From Patiria pectinifera (Eukaryota > Echinodermata > Asteroidea > Valvatida > Asterinidae): 64,000 nucleotides of DNA. The DNA lies in contig CM057135.1 in the NCBI GenBank assembly GCA_029964075.1, forward strand, positions 19,990,863-20,054,862, given 5' to 3'. Below are positions 1-10,669 of the stretch, piece after piece (positions within the stretch are counted from its first letter, which is position 1; every line of letters begins with the position of its first letter). Under the pieces are notes generated by a model, which was given only the letters and a program-made list of their open reading frames with translations, made no database searches and was not told where the DNA came from. A program made the translations under genes and the position numbers.

Positions 1-1310
1 TCCTACAAGCATCTACTGGAGAAGATACAAGAGAGGGCCAGTTTACATGATGGCAACTTCGTTCAAGTCCGTAGACGACTCAGAGACAGCACAAAAGAAA
101 CCTTGTGCACAGAGAAGTCAGTTTGGCATCGCACTTGTTACTCCAATGCAACTAACAAGCAACTGTTAGAACGTGCCAGAGACCGCAAAGATGCTTTTTC
201 TACTGGAAGCTGCACTGTCAGAAAACGTGGACAGAAAAGAGACAGCACCAAAATGGATGAACCAGGCCCATCAACTTCTGGTTCATCAGCGCCATTCACA
301 CGATCATCTACAGTGCCGCTGGATAAGAAACAGTGCTTCTTCTGTCAGAAGGACGATGGCCAACAGTTGTTCAAAGTCAGGACTGAAAATGCTGGTGCAG
401 AGCTGAGAAAAGCTGTAGAAAAGTCTTAAGATGCCTCATTGAAAACGAGGTTGAACACATCTATCTCACCAACTGATGCCCACGCGATAGACGTTAGGTA
501 CCACAAGTCATGTTGGAGAAGACACGTGTTCCACCCAGTGCGAGATGAAACCAGAACAAGAAGCACACACAAAGCACCCACTGCAAAGGGCAATTCTGAT
601 CGAACTGACCAACCTTATCAGTATGCAAACTCAACAACAAGCTTACCTCTCAAAGGATGACATTGAAACCACATGTGTCAATTTGCTTGGTCCAAAAGGT
701 TTGGAAAATCATTCGCCTGCAGTCAAAAGAGCATGGTTGAAGGAAAAGATACTTACTGAGTTGCCCAGCGTGAAGTCTGTTCGACAAACAGATAGAAGGA
801 AATCGGCTGTCCTCTACTCTCCAGATGCATGTCAGGAAGCCATGGTCCATTCTGCTATAACAAGTGATGCTGACGATGTGAATGACATGAAGGCCATCTA
901 CAAGTCTGCAGATGTGATACGCAAGAGCATTGCAAACTTCACAAAGAAGGACAAGCCAGAAACTGCCATACCAGTATCTAGCAACATCGATGATGTTCCA
1001 TCTGAACTATACACTATGATCCGCTGGATCATGGTGGGGCCAGTGCAGTATATGGAAAACGAAACGAGATGATGAAGTAGTAGTTCCTGGCAGCAGTTCC
1101 TGGATCCGCTGCAGCATGGCTTCTACAAGGACACAGCAGCTGATCAGGTGAAGCCAATCACAACTAAGGTCCTCCCAGCCCCCAAGGCCATCATTGAGAT
1201 GGTGAGATGCCAGTGCAGAGCAGACTGTTCAACATCTCGATGCTCTTGCAGGTCCAAGAACTTATCATGCACAGACCTCTGCCTCTGCTCTTTACATACT
1301 TATTGTACCT
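1..1310 (+). pseudogene. Broken zinc-binding / CXC-tail protein gene (5' part)
   Basis: The frame is open from the window edge to 429. It then continues in the same frame past a TAA at 427-429, and moves to other frames from about 545 and again from about 1148. The pieces read as one protein: a WHRTCY-type box, a C..C zinc motif near 330-350, the box DVRYHKSCW near 490-515, a helical middle part (545-1072) and a tail with the Cys pattern CQCRADCSTSRCSCRSKN. That tail is of the tesmin/CXC type, and the order resembles a repetitive family of uncharacterised invertebrate proteins (from memory). At least one in-frame stop, two frame changes and a likely internal deletion near 1072-1090 show it is decayed. 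The CXC tail is cut by the LINE that follows and resumes near 4,889. Function is unknown. Confidence 0.6.
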
Positions 1311-1632
1311 TTACTGCCCGGCTGGCTCTAGAAATGCATTACCTAACCTATTGCATAATATGTAATGGCGAACGTAACTGATAAATGCAGCATATGTTAT
1401 AAATCAATTGATAAACATGACTGGTACGATTTTTGTGGAACTTGTAAAAACTGCTTTCCTCAAATATTACCGTTTAATCATCTTTTATCTCAGGACTTTG
1501 ATTTGGTAATTGTTGAATTTAAAACTAATACTAAAATCGATGCCGACTGACTAAAAAACCTAAAATTTAATCCATTTATTTGTAATGAGAAACTTGCTGG
1601 CAATAGTGATATCGATCCAGACATGAATTACT

Positions 1633-2674
1633 ATGTTACAAATTATACCACATCAGAGTACCTTCTTGTCGGACCAGTTTGTTGAAAAATACAAACTGAC
1701 TAATTGCCGAAATACTTTTTCATGTCTTCACCAGAATGTTCGAAGCCTCGCTAAAAATAATGACCAAATGATTGATTTCATAAATATTCTTAACTTCCAA
1801 TTCCATGTGATTGGTTTTAGCGAAACATGGTTAAATGATCAGAGTCCCGATATGCACATAAAAGATTACTCATCCGTTAAGAAAAATAGACAAAATAGGA
1901 CAGGTGGCGGTGTTGCACTCTACGTGCACAATTCCCTCGACTTTTTTTCTCCGTAATGACCTAATACTGAATTGTTCAGAATGTGACTCATTATTTATTG
2001 AAATTCCTTGCACTGAGGGTAAACATATTATTGTTGGAATAGTTTACAAACCGCCTTGTTTTAATACACATGGATTTGTTGATTTTTTTGACACTATCCT
2101 GGCAAACATAAACAAGGAAAATTAAATTTCCTTCATCATGGGCGATTTTAACATTGATTTGTTGAACTACAATAGCCATAATCCAACTCAGAATTTTGTT
2201 AATTCTCTTTTTAGCAATTCATATTTACCGCTGATAGACAGACCAACTCGCATAACGTCAACAACTGCTACATTAATAGATAATATTATATCAAACAGTA
2301 CTGGACGTACAGAAAGCGGCATCCTGTTCAATGACGTTTCTGACCACTTACCAATTTATCAGATATCTTCCTTTAATATTAGAGGAATTGATAAACAAAA
2401 TGCAGGTCGATTATACAGACACATTACAGCAGATAGATTGGAAAGGTTCAAAATCGATTTAAACAACGCAAATTGGAAAATCACTTGTACGGATAATCCT
2501 AATCATATTTTTGATAATTTTCATTCGGACTTTTTAAAGATATTTCAAGATAACTTTCCCCTAAAGAAAACCAAGCTCTCTAAGAAACTCAAATTATGGA
2601 TGACGGATGGAATCTTGAATTCAATTAATCATAAAAATAAACTATACAAAAAATATTTAAAAAAACCCAACTAG
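1633..2674 (+). pseudogene. LINE endonuclease (APE-type) region
   Basis: The APE-like endonuclease motifs occur in order: HQNVRSLAKN near 1730, GFSETWL near 1810, the GGGVALYV box near 1905, GIVYKPP near 2035, MGDFNIDL at 2138, and the terminal SDHLPIY near 2340. These are the usual metal-binding and catalytic boxes of LINE endonucleases, which nick target DNA to prime reverse transcription. The reading frame changes near 1945, and a TAA after KEN at about 2123-2125 separates the third box from the fourth. The product is therefore not continuous. It joins the reverse transcriptase frame at about 2660-2680 through another frame change. Confidence 0.75.
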
Positions 2675-2679
2675 TAACT

Positions 2680-4544
2680 ATTTTGACAAATACAAGATTT
2701 TCCGTAACAAGTTAAATGCCATCATCAAGATTACCAAAGCAAAATTTTATAAAGATAAGTTTGAAAAAGTAAAAAGTAATGCTAAAAAAACATGGTGTAT
2801 AATTAACTCATTATTAAACAAAAATAATCATAAAAAGTACCCTTCTGAATTCAATATACGTGGAAAGCATACAAATAACACCAAAGATATTTCAAATGCT
2901 TTTAATGACTACTTTACTCAAATAGGCCCTTCTCTCAATCGAAATCTTCCTCAAGCAAATACTAGTTATGAGAATTACTTGACTGATCCTAACGAAAATT
3001 CCATTTTCTTTAATCCAATAACAAAAACAGAAATTCATGAAATTGTTTCCAAATTTAAAAACAATAAGTCTCCTGGCTTGGATGGTGTCAAACCAGGGTT
3101 AATCAAATCTGTCATAACCAATATAAGTGATCCCCTGTGTCACATTTTTAATTTATCTTTATCTAAAGGGGTTTTCCCAGATAAATTGAAAATTGCCAAA
3201 GTCACTCCTATATTTAAAAAAGAAAACCCCGCTGAGCTTGGTAACTATAGACCGATTTCGGTACTATCATGTTTTTCCAAGATTCTTGAAAGACTTGTCT
3301 ACAATAGGACAGTAGCATTTCTAGACAAATATAACATCATTTCTGATAACCAATATGGTTTTCGATCTAATTTCTCCACTTCAATGGCACTTATTGACCT
3401 AGCAGATAAAGTAGTCCAAACGTTTGAGGAGAATGCTTTTTCAATCGCTATTTTCTTAGATTTATCAAAAGCCTTTGATACTATAAACCATGATATCCTT
3501 CTTCATAAATTAAATTTCTATGGTATCCGTGGGGTTGCCCATGATTGGGTTGCGAGCTATTTGAATAATCGTAAACAGTGTACAACTTTTAATAACTGCC
3601 TCTCTGATTTAAAAGGCATCTCATGCGGAGTACCCCAGGGCTCTCTGCTGGGACCTTTGTTATTTCTACTCTATATTAATGACATTTCAAAGACATCTAA
3701 CATATTATCCTTTATATTATATGCTGATGACACTAGTTCATTCTATTGTAACAAAGATCTTATTACCCTATGTAATATTGTCAATAATGAACTGGTCTGT
3801 ATCTGTGATTAGTTAAAAGCTAACCGCTTAACTCTTAATTCATCTAAATGTAATTATATGATCTTCAGTAACAGGAAAAAACAGAATAACTCATCAAACT
3901 TAAATATTTTAATGGATAGCAAAACTATCAAGAAAGTAGACAAGTTTAGATTTTTAGGTGTAATCATCGATGAAAAATTGAATTGGAAATATCACATCGA
4001 TGAGATTGTAAGTAAAGTTTCTAAGAGTATTGGAGTTATCAACAGACTAAAACATACTGTTCCCTCTGAGGTATTAAATACTCTCTATAGTTTATTAATA
4101 CTTCCTTCTTTTTCTTACTGTAACATTGTTTGGGGGAATACATTCCGTACGAATTTGGATAAACCAATAAAATTGCAGAAAAGAGATGTTCGAATCATTA
4201 CAAATTCACCATATAGGGCCCATAGTCAACCTCTCTTGCGTGAACTAAAATATTTAAGCATAACAAACCTAAATAAATACCAACAAGCTCTATTTATGTA
4301 CAAGTTTAAAAACAAATTGCCCATTTCCTATTCAAACATGTTTGTACTAAACTGCAATTTGCATAACTATAATACTCGTGTGTCTACTAACTTACATTTC
4401 CACATACCGCAACATAGAACATCTGCCTTCCAATACAACATTAAAATCACCGGACCTAAAATATGGAACAATATACCATTGTCTCTCAGATGTCTAAGGT
4501 CTTATAATATTTTCAAACGCAAACTTAAATTGTATCTTATGTAA
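2680..4544 (+). pseudogene. LINE reverse transcriptase and C-terminal domain
   Basis: The frame shows the RT blocks in order: NNKSPGLDG, AKVTPIFKK, NYRPISVLS, QYGFR, FLDLSKAFDTI, GVPQGSLLGPLLF, and YADDT with the catalytic aspartates near 3,720. It then runs through FLGVIID into a C-terminal region typical of CR1/jockey-type elements. The protein would copy the element RNA into DNA at the target. A single TAG at about 3810-3812 interrupts the frame where tryptophan is expected (CD-stop-LKANRL), and the same frame resumes to 4,544. The copy is therefore dead as it stands, but otherwise well preserved, which suggests a fairly young insertion. Confidence 0.85.
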
Positions 4545-4888
4545 TGTAATATATTTTATATGTTATATGCCTCTGCCATAATTGAACTCCGTATCCACGA
4601 CGATCCTACTCGTAGCCCATTATTAATTATTAATATTATTTTTATAACTTTTCACAACTTTGCTAACTGCTTAGAATTATACATGTGTGTAATTGGTCTT
4701 TGTTTTTAATTGTTTTTTTTTTCTCTCTTTTTTCCCCCCGTTATTATTCGTATGTTTTGTGTAATGGCATGCCTGATACAAGCTATGCTTTTAAGGTTTT
4801 GCCACCTAAAGTGGCCTTTATATGTTTAAGTACTTATATTACTTTTTCATTTCTGTCATGAAGAGGAAATAAATGTGATTTGATAACA

Positions 4889-4990
4889 GTGCAGCACCCA
4901 GTGCCAGAATGATGAGGACTCTAGAAATGACATGTTGCCGACCAGTGACAGTGATGATGATGATGTGTACAGATTCTGCTATATAACAAA
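4889..4990 (+). pseudogene. 3' remainder of the CXC-tail gene after the LINE
   Basis: Directly after the LINE the sequence reads QCSTQCQNDEDSRNDML followed by an acidic DSDDDD run. This completes the Cys-rich CXC tail that stops at about 1,300 on the other side of the LINE. The match in frame logic and composition supports one gene interrupted by the insertion. No further coding sequence of this gene is evident beyond about 4,990. Confidence 0.5.
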
Positions 4991-5149
4991 GATTTTGTTA
5001 TACCAAACTTATTTTGTCATGCTATCATGATATTGAAGTTGTCCAAGAAGCTGCCTAGACATGCTGAAGGTTTGACTTGCTACATGTAGAAGTTTTGAGC
5101 CATTTAAAAAATGTATTATAATGGAATGAACATGAAAATCTGCTATGTG

Positions 5150-5640
5150 GTTATGTTTAGCTGAGTTTACTTGATACCACTGGCTTCCTCCCCCCTGAAA
5201 ATGTATGTTTAGCCGTTAAAAGCATTACTCTAGGAAACCTAGATGCTGAGATATTGAGAAACACCAATTTTCAAGGCAGCCATTTTGAAAATCCAAGATG
5301 GCCGCTTGGTGGTTATGTTTAGCTTATTCTACTTTGTACCACTGGCTTCCTCACCCCTGAAAATGTATATTTAGCCGTTAAAATCATGACTCTGGGCCAC
5401 CTTGATGCTGAGATATTGAGAAACACCGATTTTGAAGGCGGCCATTTTGAAAATCCATGATGGCCGCTTTGTGGTTATGTTTAGCTTATTTTACTTTGTA
5501 CCACTGGCTTACTCACCCCTGAAAATGTATGTTTAGCCGTTAAAGTCATGACTCTAGGCCACCTGGATGCTGAGATATTGAGAAACACCCATTTTGAAGG
5601 CGGCCATTTTAAAAATCCAAGATGGCCGCCATGCATGCTT
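5150..5640 (+). repeat. 160-bp tandem repeat, about three copies
   Basis: Three copies begin near 5,150, 5,312 and 5,472, a period of about 160 bp. Each contains CCACTGGCTT, CTGAAAATGTATGTTTAGCC, GATGCTGAGATATTGAGAAA and a CCAAGATGGCCGC box. Copies 2 and 3 are closest. The long antisense frame at 5,481-5,795 lies largely inside the last copy and is not supported as a gene. Confidence 0.85.
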
Positions 5641-6345
5641 CCGGCAAATTGTAAACATTGGTTTTCTGATTGCCTGTACCACACAGATTCCAAAAATGTA
5701 TAGGTTTGCAGATCCCCCCAAAAAGTTAACGAAATTACACAGTGAACTTGACTAATAATTAATTGACTTACACCCGTCTGTTTCTCTGAAGACAATTCTG
5801 TCTCTTTGATTTATCGAACTTTCTATAGACAGTACAGTGCATAGCCTTTTTTACTCGATCATGCTCAAGGCAAGCCTAGACCCGTGAACGTGGCGTTGTA
5901 TACAACGCCACGCTGTTGTGGCATTTCGAACATGGCGAAATTGATCCATACATAATTTCGTACATATGTTGAGTACTTACATAGAAAGCTTAATTTGCCT
6001 TCCCGCGTGTTCAGGATGTGTCATTTCGACGAAATTTGCCGTCGATGAAGACCCATACGAACGTGTAGAAATTGGATTTTAAACTGACAAGTGACAAAAG
6101 TACCCAGGGTCATTTGCGTGCAAAATTATCGGAGTCCTCCGAGCTACCCGTCTGCTTCATGTGGCGCATAAACAGTAAACAGTAACTATATGCATGAAAT
6201 AAGTATTTTGGTGGCTAAAAAGTTACATACACGTCGTGCATGCTCAGTAAAAAAGCTACGTGTACAAGCAAAAATCTACATGCACTGGTGCATGCGTGCA
6301 CCCGGGTAAATCGAGCCCTGCAGGGGCTTTATTGTACATACGTAC
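5641..6345. other. No gene seen; flank left of the 24-kb element
   Basis: This is AT-rich DNA with a 22-bp palindrome at about 5,889-5,911 (GTGGCGTTG-TA-CAACGCCAC type). No supported coding sequence or RNA gene was found. The last four bases before the element (ATAT, 6346-6349) are its candidate target duplication. Confidence 0.4.
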
Positions 6346-6349
6346 ATAT

Positions 6350-6386
6350 AACACCTTCACATTTAATTGCAAAATTTCACATTTCG
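6350..6386 (+). repeat. Left terminal inverted repeat (37 bp)
   Basis: Starts AACACCTTCACATTT and ends ACATTTCG. It equals the reverse complement of 30776-30812 at every position; similarity fades immediately inward. Confidence 0.8.
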
Positions 6387-7057
6387 ACTTTTTTAAATAT
6401 CAGAGCATGAAAAAGACGATTTTTAGAAAAAATGCAAGAAAATGACAATTTTAAGCACCATATTCTCAATATTCTGGTTCACTGAAAATAAAGCTATGAA
6501 TGTACAGCGGGTTTTTAACGAATTGATTTTAAATCATAATAAACTTTACGACGCCGACAGTCCTGAGCTCTAACTATCTTTCATTTAGGTATTGAGAAAA
6601 GTCGTTTATTAATGGAAAGAGAATTATTGCACTACTTTTCAAAGAACTGAAGCAGAAAAAAACAAGTAATGAGGCAGACACAGTATTTATTGATTAAATC
6701 TGATTTTTTTTAATTGGTTTAAGTCACATTTTTCTCTTTTGTTAATCCTTCCGATAAACTGACCTGTTTAAAGGCATCCTTGTGCAAGAAAATGTTCATG
6801 TTCAAAACACTGTTAAAAACATGCATATTTGGTCAGAATAGTTTACCCAAATAGAGTAAAATACAAAGCGGTTGCAAAGAAAACTGTCAATCGTAAACCA
6901 ACTTTGACAAAACAAAAATAACAGCATCATCAAAATGAAATAGACCATAAAGACGCAAAGCGTACGGGTCTAAATTTAGGGTAAAATATTGCCTAGCCAT
7001 GTACGCTATGTAACTTGATTTTCTAGCCACTGATATGACTGATATGCGTGCAAATTA
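6387..7057. other. Left subterminal spacer
   Basis: AT-rich DNA between the left terminal repeat and the monomer array. No coding sequence is supported. The corresponding right spacer (30,331-30,775) is shorter and shows no obvious similarity beyond the terminal 37 bp. Confidence 0.5.
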
Positions 7058-8827
7058 GAGTCAGACTTGTCTAGCCCTAGCAAAATGGTCTACAATGCTC
7101 ACACAGGGACAGACTTGTCTAGCCCAAGCAAAATGGTCTACAATACTCACACTAGGGACAGACTTGTCTAGCCGCAGCAAAATAGTCTACAATACTCAAA
7201 CTATAGAGACAGACTTGTTTAGCCGCAGCAAAATGGTCTACAATACTCACACTAGAGACAGACTTGTCTAGCCGCAGCAAAAATGGTCTCCAATACTCAC
7301 ACTAGGGACAGACTTGTCTAGACCAAGCAATATGGTCTACAATACTCACACTAGGGACAGACTTGTCTAGCCGCAGCAAAAATGGTCTACAATACTCACA
7401 CTAGGGACAGACTTGTCTAGACCAAGCAATATGGTCTACAATACTCACACTAGGGACAGACTTGTCTAGCCGCAGCAAAAATGGTCTGCAATACTCACAC
7501 TAAGGACAGACTTGTCTAGCCGCAGCAAAAATGGTCTACAATACTCATACTAGGGACAGACTTGTCTAGACCAAGCAATATGGTCTACAATACTCACACT
7601 AGGGACAGACTTGTTTCGCCACAGCAAAATGGTATACAATACTCACACTAGGGACAGACTTGTCTAGCGGCAGCAAAATGGTCTACAATACTCACACTAG
7701 GGACAGACTTGTCTATATAGCCGTAGCAAAATGGTCTACAATACTCACACTAGGGACAGACTTGTCTAGCCCAAGCAAAATGGTCTACAATATTCACACT
7801 AGGGACAGACTTCTTTAGCCGCAGCAAAAATGGTCTGTAATACTCACACTAGGGACAGACTTGTCTAGCCGCAGCAAAATGGTCTACAATACTCACACTT
7901 AAGGGACAGACTTGTCTAGCCGCAGCAAAATGGTCTACAATACTCACACTAGGGACAGACTTGTTTAGCCGCAGCAAAATGGTCTACAATATTTACACTA
8001 GGGACAGACTTGTTTAGCCGCAGCAAAATGGTCTACAATACTAACACTAGGGACAGACTTGTCTAGCCGCAGCAAAATGGTCTACAATACTCACACTAGG
8101 GACAGACCTGTCTAGCCCCAGCAAAATGGTCTACAATACTAACACTAGGGACAGACTTGTTTAGCCGCAGCAAAATGGTATACAATATTAACACTAGGGA
8201 CAGACTTGTCTAGCCGCAGCAAAATGGTCTACAATACTCACACAGGGACAGACTAAGCCGCAGCAAAATAGTCTATAATACTCACACTAGGGACAGACTT
8301 GTCTAGCCCAAGCAAAATGGTCTACAATACTCACACATGGACAGACTTGTCCGCAGCAAAAAGGTATACAATACTCACACTAGGGACAGACTTGTCTAGC
8401 CGCAGCAAAAAGGTCTACAATACTCACACTAGGGACAGACTTGTCTAGCCCAAGCAAAATGGTCTACAATACTCACACTAGGGACAGACTTGTCCGCAGC
8501 AAAAAGGTATACAATACTGACAATAGGGACAGACTTGTCTAGCCGCAGCAAAATGGTCTACAACACAGGGACAGACTTGTCTAGCCGCAGCAAAATGGTC
8601 TACAATATTCACACTAGGGACAGACTTGTCTAGCCGCAGCAAAATGGTATACAATACTCACACTAGGGACAGACTTGTCTAGCCCCAGCAAAAAGGTCTA
8701 CAATACTCACACTAAGGACAGACTTGTTTAGCCGCAGCAAAATGGTCTACAATATTCCCACTAGGGACAGCCTTGTCTAGCCCAAGCAAAATACTGACAC
8801 TAGGGACAGACTTGTCTAGCCCCAGCA
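7058..8827 (+). repeat. Left subterminal satellite array, ~49-bp monomer, about 35 copies
   Basis: The tandem monomer has the core AGACTTGTCTAGCCGCAGC followed by AAAATGGTCTACAATACTCA and CACTAGGG. The core holds an AGAC-TT-GTCT near-palindrome. Copy number is estimated from length. Variants include a type reading GACCAAGCAATATGG (near 7,322, 7,420 and 7,569) and a single TATATAG variant near 7,713, and both also occur in the right array. The monomer lies in mirror orientation to the right array, so it is part of the element's symmetric architecture. It is not a CRISPR: repeats are directly adjacent with no unique spacers. Confidence 0.95.
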
Positions 8828-10669
8828 ACTCTTCTAACCATGGAATTCTGCACACCCTTTAGTGCTAACTGCTGTAGCATACAAATTTTGTTCACAGAAA
8901 GCATAACATTTTCTGCTATAGTAAGCAGGGATTTTTTGCTAATGGTAAGCAGAGGTAAGAAATTGGGTCAAGCTGGGTTACTTTGAACATAAATGATCTG
9001 CGCCACATAGGCTTTTTATACTTCCCCTTCTTTCTTGTGTTTAAAAAAAAATCAACACAGATGCAGTCAGTAAATGCTAAAACAAAATAAGTTCATAAAT
9101 AGTGGCGTAGCCATGGGGGGGGGGGGCAGCCCCCCCATGAAACCTTGTCGCCCCCGTCGCCCCCCCCCCCCCGCTGAGATTTTAAGTTTCTAAAAAAATT
9201 ATCATTGATCTACATGACGCCCCCCCCCCATGAAATGTTCCAGCCCCCCAGTGCCCCCACAGACAAATTCCTGGCTACGCCACTGTTCATAAACTATTTT
9301 ATTGTCTGTTCCCTTGCTCCCAAAATTGCAATGGCAACTGAATATGTGTGAGGTATAATAAACAAATAATTTTAAAACATGGTTTATTTTAGATGGAAAG
9401 TTGACATTAGTTCCCCTCAGAAATGGACGTTGACAAACTAGTGCCCTCCAAAACTGAGGGAAGCTATAAATATTGACCATCCACCCTAAAACCATGTTTT
9501 ATCTACCACATTCTTCCCATTCCTATTGGTCGAGAGTTAAGTAGCCGGTTTTAAATGGTAGGTAAAGACTGGTTGGCTGGTCTTAAAAGTAGAGTACATC
9601 ATTTGCAGCTATCATAGATTGAAATAAAGTCTTTAGGCACTTCCATGTTTTGTGCGATGAGGCCTCCAATATTCACTAGAAGGGCAGCTAGCTGGTACCC
9701 TGTATCGTGTTCATACATCTGGCATCCAACAGGTCTAATGGCTTGACTATTTGAGTTTGGACAGTAATCATTTATGTGCCCAGCAACATGCATTACATTC
9801 CCATACAGAAGGCCAATTATGTACATCATGCAGCTACCAAGTATCAGGTAAGTCCAAATACACACAATTCACCGACTATACAGCGCCCATAACCAGTGGA
9901 CCTCACACACATAACAAGTGTACAGCCATACACACATTAAATGGTTAGTCTTGTAGGCCATTGTTATGTCCATGAGCTTCAAAATGTGACAATTGTTTAC
10001 GATACTGTTATCATGGTTTCACATTGTACGAAGTTGCTCACAAAAATCACATGGCCTGGTAGCTGAGCATAAAACGAAAGTGTTGAAACAAACTATTCAC
10101 TTAGGCTGTCTTATTTCTCTCTCCATTTTAAGGTAAAAGCATGCTGGACAATGTTAGAAAAATAGGTAATTTTGATATTTAAAAATCCTCAAATGAGCTT
10201 CTTTCAAGGTGTTATTACGGTATTTTGCAGAGGGGGTTGTAATCTCACACTTCGTATCTTCACAGAAATGGCCCCTGAACATGGATAGCAAACTAACCTA
10301 AAATTCGAAAACAACACATCATCAGAAAGTTGTCAATGTTTCTCCTTTTTGGAACCTTTTGTCATTTTGTTAACGTTTTTTTTACAAAAAAAAAGGTATT
10401 TATGACTGGGAAAAAACACGTGTTTGGCTGTTGTTAAACAAAATGTTAAGATCAGTTTGGAATCGAGACACTGATATTGACCCTCACCTTCGACCTCAGC
10501 CTTGGTATTAATCATCTTGTTTGACCTTCTTTCACCAGGAGTTTAGTTACATTGCTATCTTTAAACCAAGTATGCTTTTCAACACTAATTTCGTCATTTA
10601 CTTTTAAGAGAGCTGCAAATGATACACTCTACCTTTAAGTACTAAACTGAAACACAGTGATGAAAGTTT
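8828..10669. other. Spacer between left array and DDE-like gene
   Basis: Holds one MITE (9,101-9,284, listed separately). At about 9,500-9,610 is a repeat containing CATTCCTATTGGTCGAGAG and CTGGTCTTAAA, whose relatives occur near 19,250 and 46,590-46,670. A minus-strand frame at 9,599-9,840 (containing VMHVAGHINDYCPNSN) has a possible acceptor at its start and could be an exon, but I recognise nothing in it. Confidence 0.4.
9101..9284. mobile_element. MITE with G/C runs and 9-bp target duplication (MULE-like)
   Basis: A 13-bp terminal inverted repeat AGTGGCGTAGCCA is present at both ends. The flanks GTTCATAAA at 9091-9099 and 9285-9293 form a perfect 9-bp duplication. The interior is runs of G and C. 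A 9-bp duplication fits Mutator-like elements; the AGTGGCGTAGCCA terminus is common in animal genomes. Confidence 0.85.

Larger units (their letters stand above)
1311..4888 (+). mobile_element. Non-LTR retrotransposon (LINE), damaged, jockey/CR1/L2-like group
   Basis: Parts in order are a short Cys/His ORF1 remnant (about 1365-1550), an endonuclease-reverse transcriptase ORF in several frames (about 1633-4544), and a 3' tail ending in AAATAAATGTGATTTGATA near 4,860-4,886. It sits exactly between two halves of the CXC-tail frame, so it inserted into that gene. Boundaries are approximate because no clear target duplication was found. Clade assignment is from motif style only: endonuclease ending in SDHLPI and RT with YADD, plus a downstream region with conserved RNRLK-type and YN(T)RVS boxes. 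Confidence 0.8.

Noticed and set aside
5481-5795. 104-codon minus-strand open frame
   Set aside because: Largely inside the 160-bp tandem repeat, with no domain or splice support.
7058-8827. Regular ~49-bp repeats that might be mistaken for a CRISPR array
   Set aside because: Units are directly adjacent with no unique spacers, the genome is eukaryotic, and a mirror-image array exists at 28.8-30.3 kb.
9599-9865. Minus-strand 88-codon frame in the left part of the 24-kb element
   Set aside because: Possible exon, but no recognised domain and no partner exon; not strong enough to list as a gene.
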